A DNA stretch of 64,000 bases from Streptomyces griseomycini (lineage in GTDB: Bacteria > Actinomycetota > Actinomycetes > Streptomycetales > Streptomycetaceae): NCBI RefSeq assembly GCF_014203535.1, contig NZ_JACHJI010000009.1, positions 248,001-312,000 on the forward strand. Reading direction: 5' to 3'. The position numbers and the translations under genes are program-made. The notes beneath the pieces are model-generated. The model was not told the DNA's origin and did no database searches. It saw only the letters and a program-made list of their open reading frames with translations. Positions 40,394 to 49,111 of the stretch are shown in pieces; the stretch's first letter is position 1; each line of letters starts with the position of its first letter.

Positions 40394-42606
40394 GCCTGGC
40401 CTCCGTCCTGACCGTAGGGCTGGTCGTGCTGGTCGTGCCGGTCGTTCGGTCCGGTGGGCCCGAACGCCGAGGGGTCGACGCCGCCGGCGCCGGGGCCCGC
40501 CTGGTGCGGGATGCGGGGCGCGTCCGCGTCGGCGTCGGCGTCCGCGTCCGGGCCGGGCTCGGGGGCCGCGGCGTGCGCCTCGCGTTCGGCGACGACCTCC
40601 TTGACGGCCTCCACGACGCCCCGGTAGCCGGAGCACCGGCACAGGTTGCCGCACAGGGCCTGGCGGGTCTCCAGCTCGGTGGGCGCCGGGTTGCCCTCCA
40701 GCAGGTCGTGCACGGTCATCGCCATGCCCGGTACGCAGAAGCCGCACTGCACCGCGCCGCACCGCGCGAGCGCCCGCTGCACGTCCGACGGCTGCCCGTC
40801 CCGGGCCAGCCCCTCGACGGTGCGGACCTCGCTGCCGGCCGCGGTGACGGCCGGGACCAGGCAGGAGGCGACGAGCCGCCCGTCCACCTGCACGTTGCAG
40901 GCCCCGCACTCGCCCTGCGAGCAGCCGTCCTTGGCGCCGGCGAGGCCGAGCCGCTCGCGCAGCACGTAGAGCAGCGACTCGCCGATCCAGGCGTCCGTGA
41001 CCGGCCGGTCGGAGCCGTTGACGCGGAGCACGTAGGAGGCCAGGGGGTGGTCGTCGTGCGGGGCGCCGGGCGGCTGGTCGTGCGGCGGCGCCGAGCCGTC
41101 CGGCGCGGGGGCCGCCGGCGGGGAGGGGTCGCCGGGGGCGTCCGCGGTGTCCGGGGAGCCGACGGGGTCGGGGCCGCCGGAGGGCTCCGGGCCGCCCACG
41201 GGGTCCGGGGCGGCCTGCGCGGTCGCGGTGTCCGGGGAGGCGGGGTCGGCCGCCGGTGCGCCGCCGTCGGCGGCGGGTTCCGGTGCGGTGTCCGCCTCCG
41301 GGCCGGGACGGGCGGCTTCGGCGGAGGGCTCCGCCTGCCCCCGGACGGCCTCGGGGGCCCCGTGCGCACCCTCCGGAGCCCCGTGCGCGGCCGGGGAGGT
41401 CTCGGGGGCCCCGTCGGCCCCGGAAGCGGGCCGTGCGGCGTCCTGGGTGCCGGGGTGCGGGTGCTCACGGAGTCCGGCCGGGGCACCGTCGGCGTCCTCC
41501 GCGCCGGCCCCGGGGTACGCCTCCGCGCCGGACGGCCACCGCGGCTCCGCCGCGGGCTCCTCGTAGCCCTGGGCGTACCCCTCGGTGTACTCCTCGGCGG
41601 CGAACGGCCGGGACGCGCCGGAGGGCTCCGGCGCGTGACCGGCTCCGGGGTACGCCTCGTCGGACGGCCCGGCTCCGGGCGCGCCGGCCGGCTGCTCGGA
41701 CGCGGACGCGCCCGGGGCGGACCGCTCGCCGTAGCCGTCCGGACCGGCCGGCTGCCGGGATGCCGGGTCGTCGCCCCGGCCGGGCTCCCCGTGGGTGCGC
41801 GGCCGGTCCTCCCGCTCCCGCGCCGGTACGGCCGCGTCGGCCTGGTGGTGCGCGGGGACGGCTCCCCGCTCCTCGGCCCCGGGCCCGCCCGGACCGGAGT
41901 CCGGGTGCGGGTGAGCGGCGGCCGGCCGCGGCTCCGGACCGGGCTCACCGTCCTGCGGCTCCTGCGGGACCCCGGGTACGCCGGGTCCCCACGGCTGCCC
42001 GATGGCCTGGGTGGCCCAGGGGGCGGGGGCGCCGCCCGGGAGGGTGGCCGGAGGGGTGCCGCCCCACTGCTCGGCCAGGGCGGACGTGGTGAACTCGCCC
42101 GACTCGTCCGGGAGGTCGCCGCCGGCGACGGGGATCGACCACTGGCCGGTGACGTCGTGGCCCGGCGCGGGGTTCTCCGCCGCGGACGCGTCCTCGTAGC
42201 CCCACTGCCCGGTGGCCCCGGGGTCGTACGTGAACCGGTCCTGTCCGGTGGACGGCGGGGCCGCCTCGTCCGCCCCGGGCTCCTGCCGCGGGTGCCCGGT
42301 CTGCGCCTGCGCGGCCTGCGGGTCGTGCCACTGGGCGCCGTCGACGGGCGCGCCCGGCACCTGCCAGGTGCCCGTGGCCGCCGGGTCGGTGCCCGCGGTG
42401 GTCGCGGGGGCGACCGTTATCTGCGGCGGCACGTAGCCGTGGCCGGGCGCGGCGAGCGGGGACTCCATGGCGTCCAGCAGGGCGTCGACGCCCCCCTCGG
42501 GAAGCTTCACGAAGGCGGTGGCGCCGTCGTCGTAGTCGCCCTGGGGCAACGGGTCCCAGCGGCCGCCGCCCCGGGGCGTGCCCTCTCCGTGCTGGTCGTC
42601 GGTCAC
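40390..42606 (-). CDS. [2Fe-2S] subunit with about 520-residue disordered N-terminus
   Basis: A 738-residue protein. Residues from about 520 form the usual small iron-sulfur subunit of molybdenum hydroxylases: DGCSQGECGACNVQVDG with the plant-type cluster, and CGAVQCGFCVPGM...CGNLCRCSGYRG with the second cluster. The preceding 519 residues are low-complexity (Gly, Pro, Ala, Glu; repeated TGTWQVPG, TGQWGYE, TGQWSIP motifs) and the C-terminal tail also is low-complexity (DADADADADA). Normal subunits are about 160-220 residues. GTG 42606 and the downstream start both overlap neighbouring stops (GTGA), so stoichiometric expression is likely. Confidence 0.88.
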   Translation of the reverse strand: MTDDQHGEGTPRGGGRWDPLPQGDYDDGATAFVKLPEGGVDALLDAMESPLAAPGHGYVPPQITVAPATTAGTDPAATGTWQVPGAPVDGAQWHDPQAAQAQTGHPRQEPGADEAAPPSTGQDRFTYDPGATGQWGYEDASAAENPAPGHDVTGQWSIPVAGGDLPDESGEFTTSALAEQWGGTPPATLPGGAPAPWATQAIGQPWGPGVPGVPQEPQDGEPGPEPRPAAAHPHPDSGPGGPGAEERGAVPAHHQADAAVPAREREDRPRTHGEPGRGDDPASRQPAGPDGYGERSAPGASASEQPAGAPGAGPSDEAYPGAGHAPEPSGASRPFAAEEYTEGYAQGYEEPAAEPRWPSGAEAYPGAGAEDADGAPAGLREHPHPGTQDAARPASGADGAPETSPAAHGAPEGAHGAPEAVRGQAEPSAEAARPGPEADTAPEPAADGGAPAADPASPDTATAQAAPDPVGGPEPSGGPDPVGSPDTADAPGDPSPPAAPAPDGSAPPHDQPPGAPHDDHPLASYVLRVNGSDRPVTDAWIGESLLYVLRERLGLAGAKDGCSQGECGACNVQVDGRLVASCLVPAVTAAGSEVRTVEGLARDGQPSDVQRALARCGAVQCGFCVPGMAMTVHDLLEGNPAPTELETRQALCGNLCRCSGYRGVVEAVKEVVAEREAHAAAPEPGPDADADADADAPRIPHQAGPGAGGVDPSAFGPTGPNDRHDQHDQPYGQDGGQA

Positions 42607-43496
42607 GACAGCGCCCTCCCCAGTGCTCGTCGGGCCAGCGCGGCGACGGTGCGCCGCAGGTGCAGTACCGCGGGCGGAAGCGGTGGGACGGTGCCGTCCT
42701 CGCCGGGGGCCGCGTCGGGGATGCAGGCCGCGGCGACGTACTCCCCGAACGCGTGCAGCGCCTCCGGCACGATCGCGCGGTTGTTGTCCCAGTCGATGAG
42801 CTGCGCGACCCACTGCTCGGCCTCCAGGGGCCTCAGCGGCATCGGCGCGATGGCGCCCACCGCGCAGCGCACCCCGCGGCGGGCGGGGTCGAGCACGAGG
42901 GCGACGGAGGCGACCGCGCGGCCGGGACCGGTGCGGCCGGTCGCCTTCAGGAAGACCTGGGGGGCGTGCAGCAGCGGCACGCGCACGTAGCCGATGAGCT
43001 CGCCGGCGCGCAGCATGTCCACCCCGGCCAGCAGGTGCGACACCGGGATCTCGCGGCGGGCGCCGCCCGGGCCCGCGATGATCAGCGTCGCCTCCAGCGC
43101 GGCCAGCACGGGCAGCGCGTCCCCGGTGTGGGCGGCGGAGGCGATGTTGCCGCCCAGGGTGCCGGCGTTGCGGATGTGCGGCGGCCCGGCGGCCCGCGCG
43201 GAGGCGGCGAGCGCCGGGATGAGCGCGGCGAAGTCGGGGCGGCCCATCCGGGCGTGGGTGAGGCCGGCGCCGAGCAGCGCGTGGCCGTCCAGGTACTGCC
43301 AGCCGCGGATCTCGCTGATCCGGCCGAGGCCGACCAGCGCGGCGGGCCTGAGCTGCCCGGCGTTGACGGCGGCCATCAGGTCGGTGCCACCCGCGACGGG
43401 CACGGCGGCGGGCGTGGCCGCGAGCGCCGCCACGGCCTCGTCCAGGGTCGCGGGCAGCGTGACGGCCTGCGCCGCCTGCGGTGCGTGCGTGCTCAA
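42603..43496 (-). CDS. FAD-binding subunit (CoxM/XdhB type) of the molybdenum hydroxylase operon
   Basis: A 297-residue flavoprotein subunit. The FAD motifs are VPVAGGTDLMAAVNAG and IRNAGTLGGNIASAAHTGD, and the C-terminal CO-dehydrogenase flavoprotein domain follows. A TTG at 43496 is the likely start (AAGGGG about 10 bases ahead); no ATG or GTG is placed sensibly. It is first in the operon and presumably transfers electrons from the Fe-S subunit to an acceptor. The 289 bases upstream to 43785 hold the promoter and the end of the hexosaminidase transcript; no gene is supported there. Confidence 0.87.
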   Translation of the reverse strand: MSTHAPQAAQAVTLPATLDEAVAALAATPAAVPVAGGTDLMAAVNAGQLRPAALVGLGRISEIRGWQYLDGHALLGAGLTHARMGRPDFAALIPALAASARAAGPPHIRNAGTLGGNIASAAHTGDALPVLAALEATLIIAGPGGARREIPVSHLLAGVDMLRAGELIGYVRVPLLHAPQVFLKATGRTGPGRAVASVALVLDPARRGVRCAVGAIAPMPLRPLEAEQWVAQLIDWDNNRAIVPEALHAFGEYVAAACIPDAAPGEDGTVPPLPPAVLHLRRTVAALARRALGRALS

Positions 43497-43785
43497 AACC
43501 GGCTGCCCCTTCCCGCTGCCCCACCTGGTCCGACCTGTGTTGCCGTACGGTACGTGCTCACGGGGCGGACGTGGCAACTCTGGCACATCTCGGCGAGCGC
43601 CGAAGACGGGGGTCCGCTAGGAGGCATTCGCCCACCTCACCCCGGACATGGTCCGTTTTCGCACGACATCACCGGTGCACTCGGATTGACACTCTTCGGT
43701 GACCCCTGCCCCTGTTTTCTGTTACCTGTTCGAGGTGGGGCGGAGGGATGCGCGTGACGGGACCGGGGCGAGGCGGGCGTACGGG

Positions 43786-45429
43786 CTACCGGTTCGGGGG
43801 CGCGCCGTCGATCGGGCGCCCCAGCACGCCCGGACGCTTCTGCCAGGGCAGGGGGCCGGTGGGCGGCCGGTAGGCGACGCCCAGGGCGTCGAGGCGCCGG
43901 TAGTGGGCGGTCATCCGCCGCTCGAAGCCGGTGACGTCGCGTTCGGCGGGGGCGGGCAGGGAGCTCCAGGCGACCTCGGAGAAGGCGGCGAGCCGGGGGA
44001 AGACCTGGTAGTCCACGCGCCCCTGGTCCTCCATCACCTCGGTCCACACGTTGGCCTGGGTGCCCAGCACCCGGCCGGCCTCCTCGGGCGTCAGCTCCGG
44101 GGGGACGGGCTCGAACCGGTAGACGTCCCCCAGGGTGCGCACGTACCCGATCGGCACCGGCTCGTCGGGACCCCCGTCCTGCCGGTGGTCCAGGTACACC
44201 TGCTGCTCGGGGCACATGACCACGTCGTGTCCCGCGCGGGCGGCGGCGATCCCGCCCGCGTACCCGCGCCAGGAGGACACCGCGGCGCCCGGGGCGAGGC
44301 CGCCCTCGAGTATCTCGTCCCAGCCGATCGGCCGCCGTCCCCGCGCGGCGAGCCAGTCGGCGAAGTGGCCGATGAACCAGGACTGGAGCGCGTCCTCGTC
44401 CTTCAGCCCGAGGTCGGCGACCCGCTGCCGCGCGGTGGCCGACGCGCGCCACTGGTCCCTGGGGCATTCGTCGCCGCCGAGGTGGACGTACGAGGAGAAC
44501 GGGCCGGTGTCCGCGGGGAACAGTTCCAGGACTTCCTCGAGCACCCCTTCGTAGAAGCGCAGGGTCCCGTCCGTGGGGGCGAGCACGTTCGGACTGATCC
44601 CCCAGGTGTCCCAGACGGCCAGGGAGGAGGTGTCGACGACATCGGTGTTGCCGAGTTCCGGATACGCGGCGATGGCGGCCTGCGAGTGGCCGGGCACGTC
44701 GATTTCCGGGACGACGTCGATATGCCGCTCGGCGGCGTAGGCGACGATCTCGCGGATGTCGTCCCGGGTGTAGTAGCCGCCGTGCGGCCTGTCGTCCCAC
44801 AGGGGTGAGGCGCGGTGGCCCTTTTTCGTCCGGGCGCGCCAGGCGCCGACCTCGGTCAGCCGCGGGTACCGCTCGATCTCTATGCGCCAGCCCTGGTCGT
44901 CCGTGAGGTGGAAGTGCAGCACGTTGAGTTTGTGCGCGGCCATCAGGTCGAGATAGCGCAGCACGCCCTCCTTGGGCATGAAGTGCCGGGCGACGTCCAG
45001 CATGAGCCCGCGCCAGCGGAAGCGGGGCGCGTCCTCGATCGCGACGTGCGGCACGGTCCAGACCCGGTCGCGGTCGACCGGGGCCCTGCGGTACGCGTCG
45101 GGGCCGAGGAGCTGCCGCAGCGTCTGGGCGCCCCAGAGGACCCCGGCCGCGCCGCCGCCCTCGACGAGGACGCCCCTCCGGTCGCTGACGAGGCGGTACT
45201 CCTCGGGCCCCAGCGCGGGGTCGAGCCGGAGCCCGATGCCGTCGCCGTCCGTGTCGTCGGGCTCGCGCCCCTCGCACAGCGGCAGACCGGTCGCCTGCCG
45301 GAGGACGGTGCGCAGCCAGTGGCCGACGCCCTCCGTCCCGTCACCGGCGTACAGCCGGGAGTGCGCCGTCAGACGCACCTCGCCGGAACCGGCGACGACG
45401 CTGCGGGGCGCTGGAATCAGTTCGGTCAC
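43786..45429 (-). CDS. GH20 beta-N-acetylhexosaminidase, cytosolic
   Basis: A 547-residue glycosidase that removes terminal beta-linked GlcNAc or GalNAc. The catalytic pair is D320-E321 in YVHLGGDECPRDQW, with HFHLTDDQGWRIEIERYP and PEIDVPGHSQAAIAAYPELG as family signatures. There is no export signal, so it acts on imported oligosaccharides. GTG 45429 follows the permease stop by one base; it is the last gene of the four-gene sugar operon. Substrate is probably a chitobiose-like or host-glycan fragment brought in by the ABC transporter. Confidence 0.93.
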   Translation of the reverse strand: MTELIPAPRSVVAGSGEVRLTAHSRLYAGDGTEGVGHWLRTVLRQATGLPLCEGREPDDTDGDGIGLRLDPALGPEEYRLVSDRRGVLVEGGGAAGVLWGAQTLRQLLGPDAYRRAPVDRDRVWTVPHVAIEDAPRFRWRGLMLDVARHFMPKEGVLRYLDLMAAHKLNVLHFHLTDDQGWRIEIERYPRLTEVGAWRARTKKGHRASPLWDDRPHGGYYTRDDIREIVAYAAERHIDVVPEIDVPGHSQAAIAAYPELGNTDVVDTSSLAVWDTWGISPNVLAPTDGTLRFYEGVLEEVLELFPADTGPFSSYVHLGGDECPRDQWRASATARQRVADLGLKDEDALQSWFIGHFADWLAARGRRPIGWDEILEGGLAPGAAVSSWRGYAGGIAAARAGHDVVMCPEQQVYLDHRQDGGPDEPVPIGYVRTLGDVYRFEPVPPELTPEEAGRVLGTQANVWTEVMEDQGRVDYQVFPRLAAFSEVAWSSLPAPAERDVTGFERRMTAHYRRLDALGVAYRPPTGPLPWQKRPGVLGRPIDGAPPNR

Positions 45430-45430
45430 G

Positions 45431-46309
45431 TCAGTCCTTCACCGCACCGCCCAGTCCGGAGACCAGGCGCCGCTGTACGAGTACGAAGAAGACCAGTACC
45501 GGAATCGTCATCACCGTGGAGGCCGCCATGACCCCGCCCCAGTCCGGCTCGTCGGGTTTGTAGAAGACGAGCAGCGCCATCGACAGGGTCGACTGCGAGA
45601 TGTCGCTGATGATGAAGGACTTGGCGAACAGGAAGTCGTTCCAGGTGGAGATGAAGGAGAACACGCTCGTGGCCACCAGGCCCGGCAGGACGAGCGGGAA
45701 AAGGATCTGCCACAGAAAGCGCGTGCGGCTCGCTCCGTCGATGTACGCGGCCTCCTCCAGCGCCTCAGGAACGGCTTTCACGAACCCCCGCAGCATCCAG
45801 ATCGCGAACGGCAGCGAGAACGCGATGTGCGGCAGGATCAGCGACCACAGCGTGTTCAACTGGCCGAAGTCCCGCATGAGGAAGAACAGCGGAATGGTCA
45901 GCGCCTCCACGGGCACCATCTGGGCCACCAGAAACATGATCAGCAGGGTGGTCCGCATCCGGAACCGGAAGCGCGTCACGGCGGTCGCGGCGAGAAAGGC
46001 GATCAGCGCCGAGGCGATCACCACGGCGACCGCGACGACGACGCTGTTGAGGAAGTACCGGCCGAATTCCTGCTGTCCGAACACCCGCCGGAAGGAGTCC
46101 AGCGTGGGCGCGAGCGTCCAGGGGCGCGGCTCGGTCGACTCGATCTCCCCGGCCGGCCTGAAGGCGCTCAGCACCATCCAGTACAGCGGGAAGGCCACCA
46201 CGGCGGCCACCAGCAGCGCCGCCGCCTCGGCCGCCGTCCGCCCCGGCCGCCGCACGAACCGGCGCACAAGATTCACCCGGGGTTCCCCGCCCCGGCGCAC
46301 AAGTCTCAC
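45431..46309 (-). CDS. Sugar ABC transporter permease (MalG/DasC-like)
   Basis: A 292-residue permease of the carbohydrate uptake type-1 family with about six helices. The coupling loop EEAAYIDGASRTRFLWQILF is present. GTG 46309 overlaps the stop of the preceding permease (GTGA) and is my choice; GTG 46276 would give 281 residues. The first 22 residues read RLVRRGGEPR then NLVRRFVRRP, encoded by two near-identical stretches, which looks like a small duplication of the gene start. It works with the permease and binding protein encoded upstream. Confidence 0.87.
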   Translation of the reverse strand: MRLVRRGGEPRVNLVRRFVRRPGRTAAEAAALLVAAVVAFPLYWMVLSAFRPAGEIESTEPRPWTLAPTLDSFRRVFGQQEFGRYFLNSVVVAVAVVIASALIAFLAATAVTRFRFRMRTTLLIMFLVAQMVPVEALTIPLFFLMRDFGQLNTLWSLILPHIAFSLPFAIWMLRGFVKAVPEALEEAAYIDGASRTRFLWQILFPLVLPGLVATSVFSFISTWNDFLFAKSFIISDISQSTLSMALLVFYKPDEPDWGGVMAASTVMTIPVLVFFVLVQRRLVSGLGGAVKD

Positions 46310-47262
46310 AGTTCCTCCCCCTGTCGGCGCAGCAGCCGCAGGTACACCAGCGTGACGGCGAGCAGGATCAGCAGCATCACCACGCCGATCGCCGCGCCGA
46401 GGCTGTACTGCGAGGACGCGAACGCCTGCTGGTAGGCGTAGACGTTCAGGACCAGGTTCTGGCCGGCGATGCCGCCGCCGTTCGTCATGACGTAGATCTG
46501 GGTGAAGACCTTGAAGTCCCAGATGACGGACTGGATGGTGACGACGACCAGGATCGGCCGGAGCATCGGCGCGAGCACCGAGCGCCAGATCCGCCACTGC
46601 GAGGCGCCGTCCAGGGCGGCGGCCTCCAGCACCTCGGACGGTACGGCGCGGATGCCGGCGTAGACCGTCACCATCACGAACGGGAAGGAGCACCACACCA
46701 CTTCGAGCAGGACGAGGAAGAACGCGCTGAACCGCCCGTACGTCCACGCGTGGTCGCCGAGGCCGAGCACCCGGTTGACCGGGCCGAAGTCGGCGTCGAA
46801 GAGGAACAGCCAGACCGTGGAGCCGGTGACGGCCGGGGTCGCCCAGGCGCCCAGCGCGGCCAGCATCAGCGCGAGCCGGGGCACGGCCCGCACCCGCGTG
46901 AGGAGCACGGCGAGCGCGCAGCCCACGGCCAGGGTGCAGACCACACAGGCCGCGGCGAACAGCACGGTGGCCAGCAGCACCTGCCAGAACTGCTCGTCGG
47001 CGAGGAGTTCGCGGTAGTTGCCGAGGCCCTCGAAGGAGGTCGGTTCGCCGCCGCTGACCTGGGCCTGGGTGTAGTGGAAGAGCGAGATCAGGCCGAGCTG
47101 GTAGATGGGGTAGGCGAGCAGTCCGCCGAGGACGACGAGCGCGGGGGCGAGGTAGAGCCAGGGGGTGAGTCCCGGCCGGCGGCCTCGCGGGGTGCGGGGT
47201 GCGGGGGCCGTGGCGCGCGCCGGGCGCTCGCGCTCCACGACCACCGTGTCCTGTGCGACCAC
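46306..47262 (-). CDS. Sugar ABC transporter permease (MalF/DasB-like)
   Basis: A 318-residue membrane protein with six or seven helices; the coupling loop is EVLEAAALDGASQWRIWRSV. The first 30 residues are a basic cytoplasmic extension. GTG 47262 is four bases after the binding-protein stop. With the second permease it forms the channel of a type-1 carbohydrate importer; the ATPase is not in the operon and is probably the shared MsiK-type ATPase encoded elsewhere, as for other Streptomyces sugar importers. Confidence 0.9.
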   Translation of the reverse strand: MVAQDTVVVERERPARATAPAPRTPRGRRPGLTPWLYLAPALVVLGGLLAYPIYQLGLISLFHYTQAQVSGGEPTSFEGLGNYRELLADEQFWQVLLATVLFAAACVVCTLAVGCALAVLLTRVRAVPRLALMLAALGAWATPAVTGSTVWLFLFDADFGPVNRVLGLGDHAWTYGRFSAFFLVLLEVVWCSFPFVMVTVYAGIRAVPSEVLEAAALDGASQWRIWRSVLAPMLRPILVVVTIQSVIWDFKVFTQIYVMTNGGGIAGQNLVLNVYAYQQAFASSQYSLGAAIGVVMLLILLAVTLVYLRLLRRQGEEL

Positions 47263-47266
47263 GGGA

Positions 47267-48559
47267 TCAACCCACCGAGCCGAACGCCTCGTTCATCTTC
47301 TTCGCGGCGTCCGCCGAGGCGGTCGCCACGTCCTTCTTGCCGCTGACGACCTCCTGGAACATGGTCGGCAGCACCAGCGAGGCGTCGATCTGCGCCCAGG
47401 CGGGCGAGGCCGGCACGAACTTGGTGCCGGCGGCGAGCGTCTCGACGAACGGCTTCACGAAGGGCTCCTCGGCGGCCACCCGCTGCCGTACGTCCGAGAA
47501 GGTCGGCAGGAAGCCCATGCCCTCGAACAGCTCGCCCTGGGCCTCCTTGGAGGCGAGCCGCTTCATCAGGTCGACGGCGAGGGTGCGGTGCGAGGTGGAC
47601 TTCAGCACGCCGAGGTTGTTCCCGCCCGCGAACGCGGGGGCGATGGACCCGGGCTCGACGCCCGGCAGCGGCACGACGGCGTACTTGCCCTTGACCTTCC
47701 CGGCCTCGACGGCCGCGTGGCTGAAGTCGCCGCCGATCGCCATCGCGGCCTTGCCCGAGGCGAAGGCGGTCACCGTGTCGTTGCCGCCCATCCCGGCGCA
47801 CTTGGCGGCCGGGCAGTTGTCGTCGCCGAAGAGGGAGGTGTAGGCCTCGATGCCCTCGCGGGCGTCGGCGCTGTCGATGGCGGAGGCGTACGAGCCGCCC
47901 TTGCCGGTGGCGAGTTCCCCGCCGTGGGCCCAGACGAAGGGCATCGCGCCGTAGGTGTAGGCGCCGCCCACGGCGATGCCGTACATCTCCGGCTTCGCGG
48001 CGCGGATCTGCCGGGCGGTGGAGATCAGCTCCGCCTGGGTCTTCGGGACGTCGAGGCCGAGCTCCTCGAAGACGTCCGTGCGGTAGTACAGCGCGCGGAC
48101 GCCGACGAAGTACGGGACCCCGTAGACCTTGCCGTCGACGGTGACCGACTGCCGGGCGGTCGGGTCGGTGTCCGCGGCCTCGTCCCAGGCCTCGAACTCC
48201 TCCGTGACGTCGGCGAGTCCGCCGTCCTGCACGTAGCCCGCGGTGTCGGTGTTGCCGTACTCGATGAGGTCGGGCGCGGACTTCGGGTCGTTGAAGGCGG
48301 CCTTGATGCGCTGGGCGCGGGTCTCGACGGGGATGTACTCGACGGTGACCTCGGCGCCCTCGTGGGCCTTCTCGAACGCGGCGAGGACGGAGTCGACGAC
48401 CTGTTCCTTGGGCTCGTTGTTGACCTCCTGGAAGAGCCAGACGCGCAGGGTGCCGGTCTTCTCGTCCTTGTCGGAGGAGGAGGTGCCGGAGGTCTGGGGC
48501 GCGCAGGCGGCGGTGGCGAGGACGGCCGCGAGGGCGACCATGCGGACGGACAGCTTCAT
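47267..48559 (-). CDS. Sugar ABC transporter substrate-binding lipoprotein
   Basis: A 430-residue extracellular binding protein. The signal ends at the lipobox LATAAC (Cys19) followed by APQTSGTSSSD, so it is a membrane-tethered lipoprotein. The fold is the family 1 carbohydrate-binding type: KTGTLRVWLFQEVNNEPKEQ, YGNTDTAGYVQDGGLADVT, KVYGVPYFVGVRALYYRTD and GGDFSHAA. First gene of the four-gene sugar operon; a possible operator lies upstream. The hexosaminidase at the operon end suggests a GlcNAc-containing ligand. Confidence 0.92.
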   Translation of the reverse strand: MKLSVRMVALAAVLATAACAPQTSGTSSSDKDEKTGTLRVWLFQEVNNEPKEQVVDSVLAAFEKAHEGAEVTVEYIPVETRAQRIKAAFNDPKSAPDLIEYGNTDTAGYVQDGGLADVTEEFEAWDEAADTDPTARQSVTVDGKVYGVPYFVGVRALYYRTDVFEELGLDVPKTQAELISTARQIRAAKPEMYGIAVGGAYTYGAMPFVWAHGGELATGKGGSYASAIDSADAREGIEAYTSLFGDDNCPAAKCAGMGGNDTVTAFASGKAAMAIGGDFSHAAVEAGKVKGKYAVVPLPGVEPGSIAPAFAGGNNLGVLKSTSHRTLAVDLMKRLASKEAQGELFEGMGFLPTFSDVRQRVAAEEPFVKPFVETLAAGTKFVPASPAWAQIDASLVLPTMFQEVVSGKKDVATASADAAKKMNEAFGSVG

Positions 48560-48581
48560 GGAGTGCTCCTCCGGTGGTGCG

Positions 48582-48596
48582 TTGCAACATGCGCAA
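48582..48596. promoter_or_regulatory. Candidate operator upstream of the sugar operon
   Basis: TTGCAACATGCGCAA is an imperfect inverted repeat (TTGC...GCAA) 23-37 bases before the start of the binding-protein gene. Related TGTGCAA/TGCACAA half-sites recur at 48610-48616 and 48695-48701. No DasR-type site is visible here, so a different repressor is expected. The regulator is not identified. Confidence 0.45.
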
Positions 48597-48721
48597 TGAT
48601 GGTTTCGCTGTGCACAACAACACCCCGGAGGCTAGGGACTGGGTGAACCGCGCCACAAGAGGTCTCAACCACTCTGTGACCGGCCGACGCACCCTGTGCA
48701 ACGCACGGACGGCGCAAAGCA

Positions 48722-48770
48722 GCCCGAAGGCCCCCAGGACGCGTGGAACGCGTCCTGGGGGCCTTCGGGC
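48722..48770 (-). terminator. Very strong hairpin terminator of the DUF3039 gene
   Basis: A 23-bp perfect stem with a three-base loop (48722-48744 with 48748-48770) lies 30 bases past the DUF3039 stop and shields the sugar operon promoter. Confidence 0.85.
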
Positions 48771-48799
48771 GGGACCGGCGGGGAAAGGGGGCTGCGGGA

Positions 48800-49081
48800 C
48801 TACTTGTCGCCCTTGCCCTTGTCGTCGCCGCCGGCGCCCATGGAGTCGTAGATCTCCTTGCACATGGGGCACACCGGGTACTTCTTCGGGTCGCGGCCGG
48901 GCACCCAGACCTTGCCGCACAGCGCCACGACGGGGGTACCGTCGAGCGCGCTCGCCATGATCTTGTCCTTCTGGACGTAGTGGGCGAAGCGCTCGTGGTC
49001 ACCGTCGCCGTGGGAGGTCTGCGGCGTCGGCTCGACGAGGGTCCCCGTACCAGTCCCGCGCTCGGGCTCAAGAGTGCTCAT
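48800..49081 (-). CDS. DUF3039 family protein, likely zinc-binding
   Basis: A 93-residue protein. The core HERFAHYVQKDKIMASALDG, then VVALCGKVWVPGRDPKKYPV, then CPMCKEIYD contains one His and three Cys (C-x(about 17)-C-x2-C) that could bind zinc. It matches the actinobacterial DUF3039 family as I recall it. N- and C-termini are low-complexity. It lies 30 bases downstream of the YqgE gene on the same strand, so they may be co-transcribed. Function unknown. Confidence 0.82.
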   Translation of the reverse strand: MSTLEPERGTGTGTLVEPTPQTSHGDGDHERFAHYVQKDKIMASALDGTPVVALCGKVWVPGRDPKKYPVCPMCKEIYDSMGAGGDDKGKGDK

Positions 49082-49111
49082 AACAGCCAAGGGTACTGAA
49101 GGTCACACGCA

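Noticed and set aside
48560..48720. DasR (dre) site for the sugar operon
   Set aside because: No GGTCTAGACC-like palindrome is present; only TTGC/GCAA-type half-sites.
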